Shown piece by piece: positions 8,032-16,799 of a stretch of DNA of 64,000 nucleotides (position 1 is the first letter of the stretch; every line of letters begins with the position of its first letter). Made by a program: the position numbers and the translations under genes. Location of the stretch: assembly GCA_023411815.1 (NCBI GenBank), contig JAEYOJ010000076.1:98597-162596 (forward strand), read 5' to 3'. Under the pieces are notes generated by a model that worked only from the letters and a program-made list of their open reading frames with translations, was not told the DNA's origin and ran no database searches. The stretch comes from Pseudomonadota bacterium (GTDB taxonomy: Bacteria; Desulfobacterota; Desulfovibrionia; Desulfovibrionales; Desulfovibrionaceae).

Positions 8032-9672
8032 CTACTTGCTGGACTGCACGACGCGCAGGTTGCTCGGCGGGGCGATGGTCGTGTACTCGTAGGCGCCCAG
8101 GTCGGGGGCGGTGCCGCTGAAAGGCAGGCCCACATTGGTGCCCCTGTTCACGAGGTTGCACTTGTCGCTGGCCGGCTTGTAGAAGGGATAAGGCTTGTTG
8201 CCGGTCAGGTCGAACTGGGGCTGCTCCGTGTAGTTGTTGGACACGGCGGAGAAGGCTCCGGAGCCGAGGTCCTTGGCGGCGTTGGCGTTGTGCAGCATGT
8301 TGTGCGTCACCTGCACGTTGCTCACGCTGTGGCCGGCGCGGACCAGCACGGCATTGGCGGCGCTTATGACGATGTTGTTCTTGAAGAACACGTTGTCCAC
8401 GTCGCCCACGCCGTCGTCGATGTACAGAGCCTGGCTGTTGCCGTTGTTGCAGTTGTCGAAGACGTTGTTGTAGACGTAGATGTCGTCACCGTCGAAGATC
8501 TGCGCATGGGTGTCCGCGCTGCTGATCATGATGCCGTCGCTGCGCATGTTGCGGAACACGTTGTTGCGGATGTGGAAGTTCCTGTTGATGCCGTAGCCCC
8601 ACACGCCGATGCCGTGCTGATAGGTCCTGTTGGAACCGGTATTCTCGACGTAGTTGCCGGCGATGAGCACGTTCTCCACATGGAAGCAGGCCTCGATGGC
8701 CGCGCGCACGCCGGCGCTGCCCACGCCCACGGGCACGTCGCTGGAGAAGACGTTGTTCACGATCTGCCAGGAGTAGGGCTTGTTGGTGCCGTTGGGGTTC
8801 TTGATGATGGAGAACCAGCCGTTGGTCTTGTTGTTGCGGAACCTGGTGTTACCCTGCACCATCCAGGCCTCGATGGCGATGACGTCCCAGGAGATGGTCT
8901 GGGTGTAAAGCTCGTTGTCGTGGATGTCCACGTTGTCCCACCACATGCCCAGGTCGCCGAGGCAGCTCTTGAGGGTGGAGCGGTTGTCGATGACGTTGTA
9001 GCCGATCTCCGAGTCCTTGATGGTGGACGGCTGGATCAGGCCGTTGACGACCTTGTTGTTGTTGATCTTGATGTTGCGGGCCCACTCGTTGTCGTTGGGC
9101 TGGGTGCTGGTGCGCGCGTCGTCGTCGCAGTATCCGGCCGAGGAGCTGGGCTTCTTGCCGCCGCAGTTGGCGGTCCAGGTGTAGGGCTTGCCGTGTACGA
9201 CGATGGGCTTGTGGAAGCCCTCGAACGAGTTGTGCGAGAAAGTCTGGTTGCTGCGGCCCACGGACGAGATGCCGGTGTTGGAGCCGCTGCCGATGAAGCG
9301 GATGCCGGTGACGGAGTTGCTTCCGTCGATCACGGGCGTGCCGCTGTTCTCGGCCCTGATGTACGTGCCGGCCGAGGTCCTGATGGTGGTCTTGCCGCTG
9401 CCCGCGCCCTTGATGGACACACCCTGGGCAAGGATGCAGGTGTTGTTGTCGGTGTATTCGCCGGCCAGGACGTTGATCACGTCGCCGCGGGCCTTGGCCA
9501 CCGAGGTGGCATGCGACAGGCTGCGCCAGGGCGATGAGCTGGAGCCGTTGTTTCCGTCGTTGCCGCTTGTGGAAACGTAGTACGTGGCGGCCATGGCAGT
9601 GGAAGCGGCAAGCACGAGGCCCAGGCAGACCATAAGCGTAAGGATGCTGCGTTGCATTTTGCGCATATGCAT
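8032..9672 (-). CDS. Secreted right-handed parallel beta-helix protein (polysaccharide lyase-like fold)
   Basis: 546 residues. A Sec signal peptide covers about residues 1-28 (ILTLMVCLGLVLAASTAMAA). The mature protein begins ATYYVSTSGNDGNNGSSSSP, the DUF1565/Pel9A-like opening of many parallel beta-helix proteins. It continues with about 15 coils rich in N and V (NNVFRNM, NNVFDNCNNG, KNNIVISAA). It is probably an extracellular carbohydrate-binding or carbohydrate-cleaving protein, but no catalytic residues can be assigned. An AAGGAG site precedes the ATG at 9672. It follows the fibronectin-III protein gene by 78 bases, so the two are probably made together. Confidence 0.82.
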   Translation of the reverse strand: MHMRKMQRSILTLMVCLGLVLAASTAMAATYYVSTSGNDGNNGSSSSPWRSLSHATSVAKARGDVINVLAGEYTDNNTCILAQGVSIKGAGSGKTTIRTSAGTYIRAENSGTPVIDGSNSVTGIRFIGSGSNTGISSVGRSNQTFSHNSFEGFHKPIVVHGKPYTWTANCGGKKPSSSAGYCDDDARTSTQPNDNEWARNIKINNNKVVNGLIQPSTIKDSEIGYNVIDNRSTLKSCLGDLGMWWDNVDIHDNELYTQTISWDVIAIEAWMVQGNTRFRNNKTNGWFSIIKNPNGTNKPYSWQIVNNVFSSDVPVGVGSAGVRAAIEACFHVENVLIAGNYVENTGSNRTYQHGIGVWGYGINRNFHIRNNVFRNMRSDGIMISSADTHAQIFDGDDIYVYNNVFDNCNNGNSQALYIDDGVGDVDNVFFKNNIVISAANAVLVRAGHSVSNVQVTHNMLHNANAAKDLGSGAFSAVSNNYTEQPQFDLTGNKPYPFYKPASDKCNLVNRGTNVGLPFSGTAPDLGAYEYTTIAPPSNLRVVQSSK

Positions 9673-9715
9673 AGAAACTCTCCTTGAGTCCGAAAGGCTA
9701 TTCTTTTTTTCTGTT

Positions 9716-9734
9716 CTGGCGCTTAATGCGCCAG
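9716..9734 (-). promoter_or_regulatory. Intercistronic hairpin between the two secreted-protein genes
   Basis: A perfect 7-bp stem CTGGCGC/GCGCCAG with a 5-base loop, in the 78-base spacer. On the minus strand it is followed by an A-rich, not U-rich, stretch. An mRNA-processing or stability role is likelier than termination. Confidence 0.4.
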
Positions 9735-9750
9735 GATGCGTTGCTGGACG

Positions 9751-10143
9751 TTAGAACAGGATGAGCAGCCTGGATGCGTTGCTGCCGTCACCGGCGGTCT
9801 TGCCGGCGGTGAACACGATCTCCTCGGAAGGATTGCTGGCGAATCCATAGGAGTCGTAGGCCGTGGCGCTGAAATAGTACGTGGTGCCCGGCTCCAGGTC
9901 GGTGATGGTCGCTCTCTGGGCCTTGCCCACGTCCACGCTCTGGTCGTACTGGCCGCTGCGCGTGCCGTAATGCACGACATAGCCGGCGACGTCGGTTTCT
10001 GGGCTGGCGTTCCAGCGCAGGGTAAGCTGCGCGGCCTGGGCTCCGCTGACCGCGGTCAGCAGGATGAGCATCACGGCGCAGACGGCGGCCAGCCTGCGGA
10101 GCGTGAGGCCAGGGATGCATCGCGTAAGTCTCACAAAGCTCAT
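9751..10143 (-). CDS. Secreted single fibronectin type III domain protein
   Basis: 130 residues from the ATG at 10143, chosen for its AGGAGG site and because it opens a signal peptide (LAAVCAVMLILLTAVSGAQA). The mature part is one Fn3 domain: LTLRWNASPETDVAGYVVHY, then DLEPGTTYYFSATAYDSYG, a standard Fn3 core. It ends with a hydrophobic LLILF tail. It is upstream of, and in line with, the beta-helix protein gene. A pair of exported adhesion or matrix components is plausible. A possible sigma-54 promoter lies at 10449-10464. Confidence 0.82.
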   Translation of the reverse strand: MSFVRLTRCIPGLTLRRLAAVCAVMLILLTAVSGAQAAQLTLRWNASPETDVAGYVVHYGTRSGQYDQSVDVGKAQRATITDLEPGTTYYFSATAYDSYGFASNPSEEIVFTAGKTAGDGSNASRLLILF

Positions 10144-10300
10144 GTGCGATTCCTCCTGGCAACACCACGCGTAAAGAAGGGACGAGAAGCGCTTTGGGCC
10201 GCTTCCACTCGGCAGTCTCACGACCATATTCCTCATGGGAACGTAGGCAGAAGACTTTGCGTCCCACTCTTTAAAGTGGTTTGCCTTTAGCGAGTGTTTG

Positions 10301-10353
10301 ATTGAGCCAAAATCACTATAATAAGCCGTTTTTGCTTCTAGGCTTGGCTCAAT
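10301..10353. promoter_or_regulatory. 10-bp inverted repeat ATTGAGCCAA ... TTGGCTCAAT
   Basis: Arms 10301-10310 and 10344-10353 are exact reverse complements, 33 bases apart (43 bases from start to start, about four helical turns). They lie in AT-rich DNA about 160-210 bases upstream of the Fn3 gene. This could be two half-sites for a regulator or a leader stem. No known operator is recognised. Confidence 0.45.
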
Positions 10354-10448
10354 TCTAATTTGCAAAGACCAAATAACAGTTAATTTCAATCCGTTTCAGT
10401 ACTGTTGTTCCTTCTTGTCTGTGTACAAGCAACAGTCGAGCCTCTTAA

Positions 10449-10464
10449 AGCACATGCCATGCCA
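10449..10464 (-). promoter_or_regulatory. Sigma-54-like promoter for the secreted-protein pair
   Basis: The minus strand reads TGGCATGGCATGTGCT. GG and GC are spaced ten bases apart and one base deviates from the TGGCAYR-N4-TTGCW consensus. It would start transcription near 10437, giving a leader of about 290 bases that includes the 10301-10353 inverted repeat. Confidence 0.5.
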
Positions 10465-10713
10465 AAGCCGTTTTGGAGCTGAGTTGTAGTTGTTGTATAG
10501 AGCGCAAGATGTGGATATAGCGAAATAAAAAGAATTTACTTTCAGGCTCGGCGATGGTTAGGAAGGTGCCAGCCCCTGTCTCGGATGCCTCGAAGCCGGG
10601 AAAGGGGGCGGACAAAGGCAGGTTCAGGAGTATAACGCTTTGAATTGCAAGGTTCTTTTTCCCTTGGCCTGATGGCCGAGGTGCCATGTCGGGGCGTACC
10701 GAGATGCTTCGGG

Positions 10714-10750
10714 GCGCAAAATTTGCGCTTGGCGGTCACCATTTGGTGAC
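10714..10750. promoter_or_regulatory. Two tandem palindromes upstream of the thioesterase gene
   Basis: GCGCAAA-A-TTTGCGC (10714-10728) and GTCACCA-TT-TGGTGAC (10735-10750) are both perfect 7-bp inverted repeats only 6 bases apart. Short spacers suit dimeric DNA-binding proteins rather than RNA hairpins. They lie about 215 bases before the plus-strand gene at 10966. Confidence 0.35.
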
Positions 10751-10965
10751 GCGAAGGATTGATCGAGAGTTCCCGCGCGCCGGATCCGCCCCGAAAAGAC
10801 GGGCCGGCGCGAGGCCGAACAGGATGCCGGCGGGCGCGCGAGACGCATGGATGCCCGGTTGATTGGCGCCGGCAGGCCCGGATCGATCCAAACCTGAAAC
10901 GATATGCGGCGAAGTCCGATGCAAGGCCGAGCGCCTTGTGCCCGTGACTCGCGCACGGGAGGAGC

Positions 10966-11460
10966 ATGGAAGGCAAATACGTATCCGAAAGCGCCACGGT
11001 CATGTCGCAACGCATGTTTCCCCAGGACGCCAACCCGGCCGGCAACATCCATGGCGGCGTGATCCTGCGCTACATCGATCTTGCCGGGGCCACGGCGGCC
11101 ATGCGCCATAGCCGTACCCCGGTGGTGACCAAGTCCATCGACCGCATGGAGTTCCGCGCGCCGGCACTGGTGGGCGAACTGCTTACCTTCAAGGCCAGCG
11201 TGAACATGGCCGGCTCGACGTCCATGGAGGTCGGGGTGCGCGTGGAGGCCGAGGATTTGCTCAGCGGCGAGGTGCGCCATACCGCCTCGGCCTACCTGAC
11301 CTTCGTGGCCATGGGCGCGGAGGGCAGGCCCACGCCCGTTCCGCCGCTGCGTCTGGAGACGGATGTGGAGAGACGCCGACATCGCGAGGCCTCGGAGCGC
11401 CGGGAGACCAGGCGCAAGGAGCGCGAGCGCGAGCTGGCCAGCCAGAGAGGCCAAGGCTAG
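10966..11460 (+). CDS. Acyl-CoA thioesterase, YciA/BFIT-like hotdog family
   Basis: 164 residues. The single hotdog domain has the family motif GNIHGGVILRYIDLAGATAA (residues about 26-45) and a second strand set (FRAPALVGELLTFKASVNMA). It hydrolyses acyl-CoA thioesters in the cytoplasm. The last 35 residues are a charged Arg/Glu helix (ERRRHREASERRETRRKERE), longer than in most family members and of unknown role. The ATG is preceded by GGGAGGAGC. It stands alone, 72 bases before a small membrane protein gene. Confidence 0.85.
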   Translation: MEGKYVSESATVMSQRMFPQDANPAGNIHGGVILRYIDLAGATAAMRHSRTPVVTKSIDRMEFRAPALVGELLTFKASVNMAGSTSMEVGVRVEAEDLLSGEVRHTASAYLTFVAMGAEGRPTPVPPLRLETDVERRRHREASERRETRRKERERELASQRGQG

Positions 11461-11532
11461 GCGCGGGCCGCAGGCTGGTATAGACTGTCCGTTGGTCTTC
11501 CATTCATCAAACAACCCCTACAGGAGGCGAGA

Positions 11533-11886
11533 ATGGAATCCAGCGTACAGGCCCTCACGGACAAGGAAAAATCCCTCAGAAAAACGCTGCTGCTCTGCTA
11601 TGCGCTGTACGGCTTGTTCTTCTTCACGGGCATAGCCGGGGTCGTGGCCGTGATCATAGATTACGTCAAACGCTCGGATGCGCGCGGCACATGGCTGGAG
11701 GGACACTTCGCCTGGCAGATCAAGACGTTCTGGATCTTCCTGGGCCTCTTCTTCCTGACGGCCCTGATCACCAAGTACCTGACCGAATGGCTCGGCTGGA
11801 TCGTCGGCGCGGCCGTCCTGGCCTGGTATTTCTACCGGCTCTACAAGGGTGTCATGGCCCTCATCGGCCACAGGGCCGTGGTGTGA
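11533..11886 (+). CDS. DUF4870-like small membrane protein
   Basis: 117 residues with three hydrophobic helices: about 19-42 (LLLCYALYGLFFFTGIAGVV), 66-82 (FWIFLGLFFLTALITKYL) and 86-105 (LGWIVGAAVLAWYFYRLYKG). The segment GHFAWQIKTFWI between the first two is typical of the DUF4870/Tic20-like group. Function unknown. An AGGAGGCGAG ribosome site is at the expected distance. A hairpin repeat follows the stop. Confidence 0.75.
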   Translation: MESSVQALTDKEKSLRKTLLLCYALYGLFFFTGIAGVVAVIIDYVKRSDARGTWLEGHFAWQIKTFWIFLGLFFLTALITKYLTEWLGWIVGAAVLAWYFYRLYKGVMALIGHRAVV

Positions 11887-11907
11887 GGCTGGGGCGGGAG
11901 AAAGGCT

Positions 11908-11978
11908 GAGAGAGGGCTGCGCCCTCTCTCGGATCAGCTGCGAATCGCTCCAGGGTCCGGGAGCTTGAGCGGGCCTGG
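11908..11978. repeat. Two-hairpin repeat (type X+Y) at a convergent junction
   Basis: Hairpin X is a perfect 10-bp stem GAGAGAGGGC/GCCCTCTCTC with a 3-base loop (11908-11930). A weaker CCAGG...CCTGG arm pair follows at 11950-11978. It lies between the plus-strand stop at 11886 and the minus-strand stop at 11979 and is nearly identical to the copy at 41020-41064, including the trailing GCGAAT-GCT segment. A bidirectional terminator is the simplest reading. Confidence 0.7.
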
Positions 11979-12533
11979 CTACTTGGAGAAGCTGCGGGAG
12001 AACAGCCCGGCCAGGGCCTGCCTGCCGTTTTCCTCCAGAAAGCGCGTGCCCGTGCCGGTGAAATGGTGGTGCGTGATGGCTGGTTCGGCGACAGGATTCC
12101 AGCGCTCGCCGTCCCAGGTGAACCAGCCGTTTCTGGTCTGGTCGAACACGAACAGGGGCTTGTTGCAGATCTTGGCGAACTCGGCGCCCCAGCCCGTGCC
12201 GCCCTTGACCGTTCCGTCCTCCATGATCTCACCCACGATCCAGATCTCGTGACCGCTGTCGATTTGCCAGGATATGGACTGCAACACCTTGCGGAAGATG
12301 GGCGCGCTTGAATACGCGCGGTTCATGAGCTTGGAGACATAAGTCAGGCCCACGTCCTTGCGCATGAGCTCCTCGCCGGTCAGGGCTCGCACTCCGCGAG
12401 TGCGCTCGCTCTGATGTCCCTCGAAGCTGTAGTTGACCTCCTCGATGCCGAACTTCTCGGCGAGCCTGCCGAACTCGGACTCGGCGCCTCGCGCCCCGCC
12501 GCTGTAGAGGGTGCACTTCTTGGGGTCGAGCAT
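11979..12533 (-). CDS. SLOG-like Rossmann-fold protein, function unknown
   Basis: 184 residues from the ATG at 12533 (MLDPKKCTLYSGGARGAESE). YSGGARGAE followed by a helix resembles the nucleotide-binding loop of the SLOG/DprA-like superfamily. Later segments (IWIVGEIMEDGTVKGGTGWG, AEFAKICNKPLFVFDQ) look like the second half of such a fold, ending in a tryptophan-rich strand (NGWFTWDGERW). SLOG proteins bind nucleotides or make or sense nucleotide signals, but no defence genes are adjacent. The call rests on motif resemblance only. Confidence 0.6.
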   Translation of the reverse strand: MLDPKKCTLYSGGARGAESEFGRLAEKFGIEEVNYSFEGHQSERTRGVRALTGEELMRKDVGLTYVSKLMNRAYSSAPIFRKVLQSISWQIDSGHEIWIVGEIMEDGTVKGGTGWGAEFAKICNKPLFVFDQTRNGWFTWDGERWNPVAEPAITHHHFTGTGTRFLEENGRQALAGLFSRSFSK

Positions 12534-12629
12534 GGGAATATCCTTACAGATGTTGAGGTTGGCTACGGTATGATGGGAGTAGCACACGTGCTGGCCCGAT
12601 GCAACGCCGCGCCATCTCGGCGGGGGTAT

Positions 12630-12655
12630 GTCCGCCTTTTTATGGCGGACTTTTT
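12630..12655. terminator. Hairpin with T-run downstream of the chemotaxis receptor gene
   Basis: Perfect 7-bp stem GTCCGCC/GGCGGAC with a 7-base T/A loop, followed on the plus strand by TTTTT. The receptor gene ends at 12713 on the minus strand, where the run would read as A before the stem. The U-tract therefore points the opposite way from the gene that needs it. It could block antisense transcription. A second GC-rich fold lies at about 12662-12708. Confidence 0.45.
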
Positions 12656-12712
12656 GGTCGCCGGGCCGGCGGCAAGGGCGGACGCCCTCGCCTCCGGCCG
12701 GCCGGAACGATA

Positions 12713-14812
12713 TCAGCTCCGGATGTTGCGGATGAGGGCGTCGAGGCGGCTCGCCAGCTCGGCGAGCTGGACCACGGCCAGCGAAGACTGCTGCATGGAC
12801 TCGGCGGACTCCGAGGCGATGCGGTTGATCTCCTCCGTGGAGCGGGAGATCTGCTCGCTGGAGGTCGATTGCTGCTCCGAGGCCGTGGCTATGCTGAGCA
12901 CCTGCTGCGCGGTCTGCTCGGCCAGCCCTACGATCTGGCGCAGGGCCTCGCCCGAGGTGCGGGCCAGCTCGGAGCTGCGGGCGATGGCCAGCGCGGTCTC
13001 CTCCGTGGACTGAATATTGCGCTTGGCGCTGGCCTGGATCTGGCGGATGGCCGCATCCACGTCCGCCGTGGCGGCCATGGTCTTTTCGGCCAGCTTGCGC
13101 ACCTCGTCGGCCACGACGGCGAAGCCGCGGCCCGCCTCGCCCGCGCGGGCCGCTTCGATGGCGGCGTTCAGCGCAAGCAGGTTGGTCTGGTCCGCGATAT
13201 CCGAGATCACGCCCATGATGCGGCCGATGGCCTCGGCCTGCTGCCCCAGCTCACCCATGTCGTCCCGCAGGGCGTCGGCCATGCGCCTGATGCCCTGTAT
13301 GCCGCCCACGGCCTCGTCGACGATGCGCGAGCCGTCCATGGCCTTGCCGCGCGTCTGCCCGGCGATGCCCGCGGCGTTCTGGGCGTTGCGGGCCACTTCC
13401 AGCACCGAGGCGTTCATCTGCTCCATGGCCGTGGCTGCCTCGGCCAGGCGGCTGCGCTGGAGGTCGGCCCCGCGGCTCGATTCGTCCAGCTGGGCCGACA
13501 GCTCCTCGGAAGCCTGGGAGACCTGCGCGGCCACATCGGTGGCTTCCGATGCGGTTTGGGCGATAAGCTCGTTCTGCTGCTCGATGCGGAACTGCTTCTG
13601 CTGGATTTCGGTCAGATCCGTGGCGATGGCGAAGGCGGCGATGATCCGTCCGTCGAGGTCCTTGATGGGCGCCACGTCCATTTTGATATGGCGCTGGTTG
13701 CCCTTGAGCGTGCTTATGGTGAGCTGCGCGCCGCGCACGGCTTGCCCGTCGCGAACGACCCTGGCGCTCAGGGTCTCGCGCCCGGGATCGTTGTAGAAGA
13801 ACTCGCCCGTGCGCATGCCGGCGGCGTCCTCTGGCCGCATGTCGCGCTCCAGGAGGTCCAGGCAGGCCTGATTGGCGAAGAGCACCGTGCCCCGCGTGTC
13901 GCTGATGACGCAGGGCACGGTCATGCCGTGCATGAGGCCCTGGCTCATGCCCAGCTTGTCCTTGAGTTCCGCCACCATGGCCTGCACATGGCCGGCCATG
14001 GCCTTAAGCTCGCCCGTGAGCGGGGCGTCGATGGAGGCGGCGAAATCGCCGGCGGCCACGCGCTCGGCATAGCGGCGCACCGCGAGGATGGGCCGGATGA
14101 CCCCGCGCAGGGTGAGCAGGCCGAAAATCACGGCCAGGGCCAATCCCGTGACAATGCCGCCTAGCGCCGCCAAGCGTGCCGTGGATACGCTTCCGGCCGT
14201 CTCCAGTTCGACCTCATGGTAGCTATCGGCGGCAAGGTCACCGGCCTTGACCAACAAGGTCACCAGATCCTTGCCGATTCTGTCTGTCTGAGCATAGATC
14301 TCGACAATCTCACGCTCGAGCTTGCCAAGCTGATTCAAAGGATCGCCGTTGGCCCGCAGGTCCAATACCCGCCTCGACTTGCCGTAGGCTACCAGCACAG
14401 ACTTTTCGAACACGCTCGAATGCAGGGCCGCGGCCTTGCCGAGCAGTTTGCGCAGGTCGTCATGCGTGACCGCCTCGTAGCGCTTCCCATCCACTTCGCC
14501 GCCTTTGAGCAGCGCAGCGGCCAGTCGGTTGAAGCGGTCCTCGTGTTCCTTGTAGTTTTGCCAGGACTCCTGGATTTCATCCGCATCCTGGGCGGTCATG
14601 ATTTCCATGAGCATCTGCATCTCCCTGGCGATGAGATACTCCAACTGCACGGCCGCGTTGGAAACCAGGGATTGCCGATCCAACTCCGCCATGGCCCGGC
14701 CCATCTCGCCGGCCTGCCATAGGCTCGAACCGCCGAGTCCGATCAGCAAGAGGGTTATGGCGCCGAAACCCAGGCACAGTCTAGCTTGTATGGACTCCAG
14801 GATATTGCCCAC
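12713..14812 (-). CDS. Methyl-accepting chemotaxis protein with HAMP and PAS domains
   Basis: 699 residues. Transmembrane helix about 12-32, periplasmic four-helix-bundle-like sensor about 33-205, second helix about 208-230, HAMP about 232-285, PAS about 295-410 (GMTVPCVISDTRGTVLFANQ), then the coiled-coil signalling domain about 430-699. The hairpin tip motif region ISDIADQTNLLALNAAIEAA is intact, so it should bind CheA/CheW. The start is GTG at 14812 behind GGGGGAGGC. There is no CheR-tethering pentapeptide at the C-terminus. The ligand is unknown. Confidence 0.92.
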   Translation of the reverse strand: MGNILESIQARLCLGFGAITLLLIGLGGSSLWQAGEMGRAMAELDRQSLVSNAAVQLEYLIAREMQMLMEIMTAQDADEIQESWQNYKEHEDRFNRLAAALLKGGEVDGKRYEAVTHDDLRKLLGKAAALHSSVFEKSVLVAYGKSRRVLDLRANGDPLNQLGKLEREIVEIYAQTDRIGKDLVTLLVKAGDLAADSYHEVELETAGSVSTARLAALGGIVTGLALAVIFGLLTLRGVIRPILAVRRYAERVAAGDFAASIDAPLTGELKAMAGHVQAMVAELKDKLGMSQGLMHGMTVPCVISDTRGTVLFANQACLDLLERDMRPEDAAGMRTGEFFYNDPGRETLSARVVRDGQAVRGAQLTISTLKGNQRHIKMDVAPIKDLDGRIIAAFAIATDLTEIQQKQFRIEQQNELIAQTASEATDVAAQVSQASEELSAQLDESSRGADLQRSRLAEAATAMEQMNASVLEVARNAQNAAGIAGQTRGKAMDGSRIVDEAVGGIQGIRRMADALRDDMGELGQQAEAIGRIMGVISDIADQTNLLALNAAIEAARAGEAGRGFAVVADEVRKLAEKTMAATADVDAAIRQIQASAKRNIQSTEETALAIARSSELARTSGEALRQIVGLAEQTAQQVLSIATASEQQSTSSEQISRSTEEINRIASESAESMQQSSLAVVQLAELASRLDALIRNIRS

Positions 14813-15031
14813 GCCTCCCCCTATTTTGCGGCCAAGCTGCTGGAAACACGGGCGGGAGTCAAGCGTCCCGTAAGGGCCGTGACAGTATTGGATTGAGGTT
14901 GGAAGTCGGCACTGAAATTGTGCATTTCATGTGCCAGGGACAACTAATGTAGGGATCGACCAATTTATGTTGCAATCTAATTAAGAACATACGAAGATGT
15001 ATCATCATTTTTCAAATACATCGGTGTGAGC

Positions 15032-16696
15032 ATGAACCGTAAGGTTCCACCTATAATCGATCCCGCCCGTGGGCAGGACCGCCGGAACCAGTGCCATGGC
15101 GTCCCGGATCTCGGTGCGGGCCGCGCTTGTCCGAGTCTGGAGGCGGCCGTCGCGGCCATGCCGGACGGCCTGCTGGTCTTCGACGCGGGGCTGCGCCTTG
15201 CGCACGCCAATTCCGCGGCCAAGCGGATCCTCGGGCTGTGTTCGGGTGAATGTCCCGTGACCGCCCGGGACATTGCGCAAGCCCTGCGCCCGGCAGGGCC
15301 AAGCGGCATGCCCCTGCCCGTGGAAGACCTGCCCTGCATGCGCGCCCTGAGGGGCGAAGCCGTCGCCGGCGAACGGATCACGGTCGAAGTCGGCGGCGAG
15401 ACGCGCCACCTGCTGTGCAGCGCCGCGCCCATGGAAGCCGGCCCGGACGGCAGGCAAGGAGTTGTGGTGACCCTCCGCTACATCCCGGACCAGGCCGGGA
15501 CCGGGCCGCAGCCCGAAGCCCTGCTGCGTGAGCTGCGTCTGGCCAAGGTCGCGGCCGAGGAGGCCAACAGGGCCAAGAGCCTGTTCCTGGCCAACATGAG
15601 CCACGAAATACGCACGCCCCTCAACGGCATCATGGGCATGGCCGAGCTGGCCCTGGCCAAGGAGCCGCGCAGGGAAGTCCGCGAATACCTGCAGCTGCTC
15701 AAGCAATCCGCCCTTTCGCTGCTGGACATCGTCAACGACATCCTGGACCTGTCCAGGGTGGAATCCGGGGAAACCCGGCTCATGGTGCGCGAGTTCGTCG
15801 CGCGCGACGAGCTGGAGGCGGCCGCCCGGCCTCTAGGCCTGAGCGCCAGGCAAAAAGGGCTGTCCTTCAGCCTGGACATCGCCCCCGACGTTCCGGAACG
15901 CCTGGCGGGGGATCCGCAGCGCCTGTGCCAGATCCTGATCAACCTGCTGGGTAATGCCGTGAAGTTCACCAGGCAGGGCGGGATCGCGGTGCTGGTGGAG
16001 GTCGCATCCATGGACCCCGCTTCCCCGGGCGGCGAGGTGCTGCTGCACACGCAGGTCCGCGATACAGGTATCGGCATCGCACCGGAATACCTCGCCAATG
16101 TTTTCGATAGATTCTTCACCACCACGGCCCTGGATTGTCCGGAATCCGGAGGCTCCGGCCTGGGACTGGCGATTTCCCGCCGCCTGGCCGAGATGATGGG
16201 CGGGGAGATGTGGGTCGAAAGCGTCCAAGGCCGCGGCAGCACGTTTCATTTCACGGCCCGCCTCGGCCTGGTCCGGGAACAAGAGGGACGGTTCGAATCC
16301 GCGCGGCTCCTGGGCCGCGAGCCTGCCCCGGCCCTGCGCATACTTCTCGCCGAGGACAACGCCATCAATCAGCTCGTGCTCATGGATCAGCTTAAGGCCA
16401 GGGGCCATGTGGCCGCCTTGGCCCGCGACGGCCGGGAGGCCCTGCGCATGCTGTCCGAGGGCGTCTACGACCTGGTGCTCATGGATGTGCGCATGCCCGA
16501 GGTCGACGGCGAGGAGGCCGTTCGCCGCATCCGCGCCGGCGAGACAGGAACCCCGGATATCCCGGTCGTGGCCCTGACGGCCTGCGCCCTGGATGGCGAC
16601 CGCGAGCGCCTGCTGGCCTGCGGCATGGACGACTACCTGGCCAAGCCCGTGGACGCGGACGCATTGGACAGGCTCCTGGCCCGCTTCGCGTCCTGA
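15032..16696 (+). CDS. Hybrid sensor histidine kinase (PAS-HisKA-HATPase-receiver)
   Basis: About 554 residues, apparently soluble. A PAS-like input covers about 35-150 (AAVAAMPDGLLVFDAGLRLA). The dimerisation helix has His191 in NMSHEIRTPLNGIMGMAELA, followed by a HATPase with the N, G1 and G2 boxes (LINLLGNAVKFT, GSGLGLAIS). The C-terminal receiver has Asp485 in LVLMDVRMPE and the conserved Lys in YLAKPVD. An internal phosphorelay is expected. No output gene is adjacent, so an Hpt protein elsewhere is implied. Either ATG 15032 or GTG 15026 could start it; neither has a strong ribosome site. Confidence 0.92.
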   Translation: MNRKVPPIIDPARGQDRRNQCHGVPDLGAGRACPSLEAAVAAMPDGLLVFDAGLRLAHANSAAKRILGLCSGECPVTARDIAQALRPAGPSGMPLPVEDLPCMRALRGEAVAGERITVEVGGETRHLLCSAAPMEAGPDGRQGVVVTLRYIPDQAGTGPQPEALLRELRLAKVAAEEANRAKSLFLANMSHEIRTPLNGIMGMAELALAKEPRREVREYLQLLKQSALSLLDIVNDILDLSRVESGETRLMVREFVARDELEAAARPLGLSARQKGLSFSLDIAPDVPERLAGDPQRLCQILINLLGNAVKFTRQGGIAVLVEVASMDPASPGGEVLLHTQVRDTGIGIAPEYLANVFDRFFTTTALDCPESGGSGLGLAISRRLAEMMGGEMWVESVQGRGSTFHFTARLGLVREQEGRFESARLLGREPAPALRILLAEDNAINQLVLMDQLKARGHVAALARDGREALRMLSEGVYDLVLMDVRMPEVDGEEAVRRIRAGETGTPDIPVVALTACALDGDRERLLACGMDDYLAKPVDADALDRLLARFAS

Positions 16697-16757
16697 GCGG
16701 CCTCGGCCTGCGGTATGTCTGCGCCTCGCCGCTTACATTCCTGGCTTCTCTTTCTTC

Positions 16758-16786
16758 TTGACCTCATCCCGTCCCAACCGTAGCGT
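16758..16786 (+). promoter_or_regulatory. Possible sigma-70 promoter for the RRM protein gene
   Basis: TTGACC (5 of 6 to consensus) then 17 bases then TAGCGT (3 of 6). The start of transcription would be near 16793, just before the leader hairpin. The weak -10 box lowers confidence. Confidence 0.35.
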
Positions 16787-16799
16787 CCGGTACCATGAG

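Larger units (their letters stand above)
10144..10965. other. Long regulatory-looking spacer, no gene seen
   Basis: 822 bases between divergent genes with no credible coding frame. The part 10260-10530 is markedly AT-rich compared with the rest of the window and holds an inverted repeat and a sigma-54-like site. The part 10700-10760 holds two tandem palindromes. Confidence 0.6.

Noticed and set aside
16285..16305. GTTCGAATCC resembling a tRNA T-loop
   Set aside because: It is inside the hybrid kinase reading frame and no acceptor or anticodon stem can be drawn around it.
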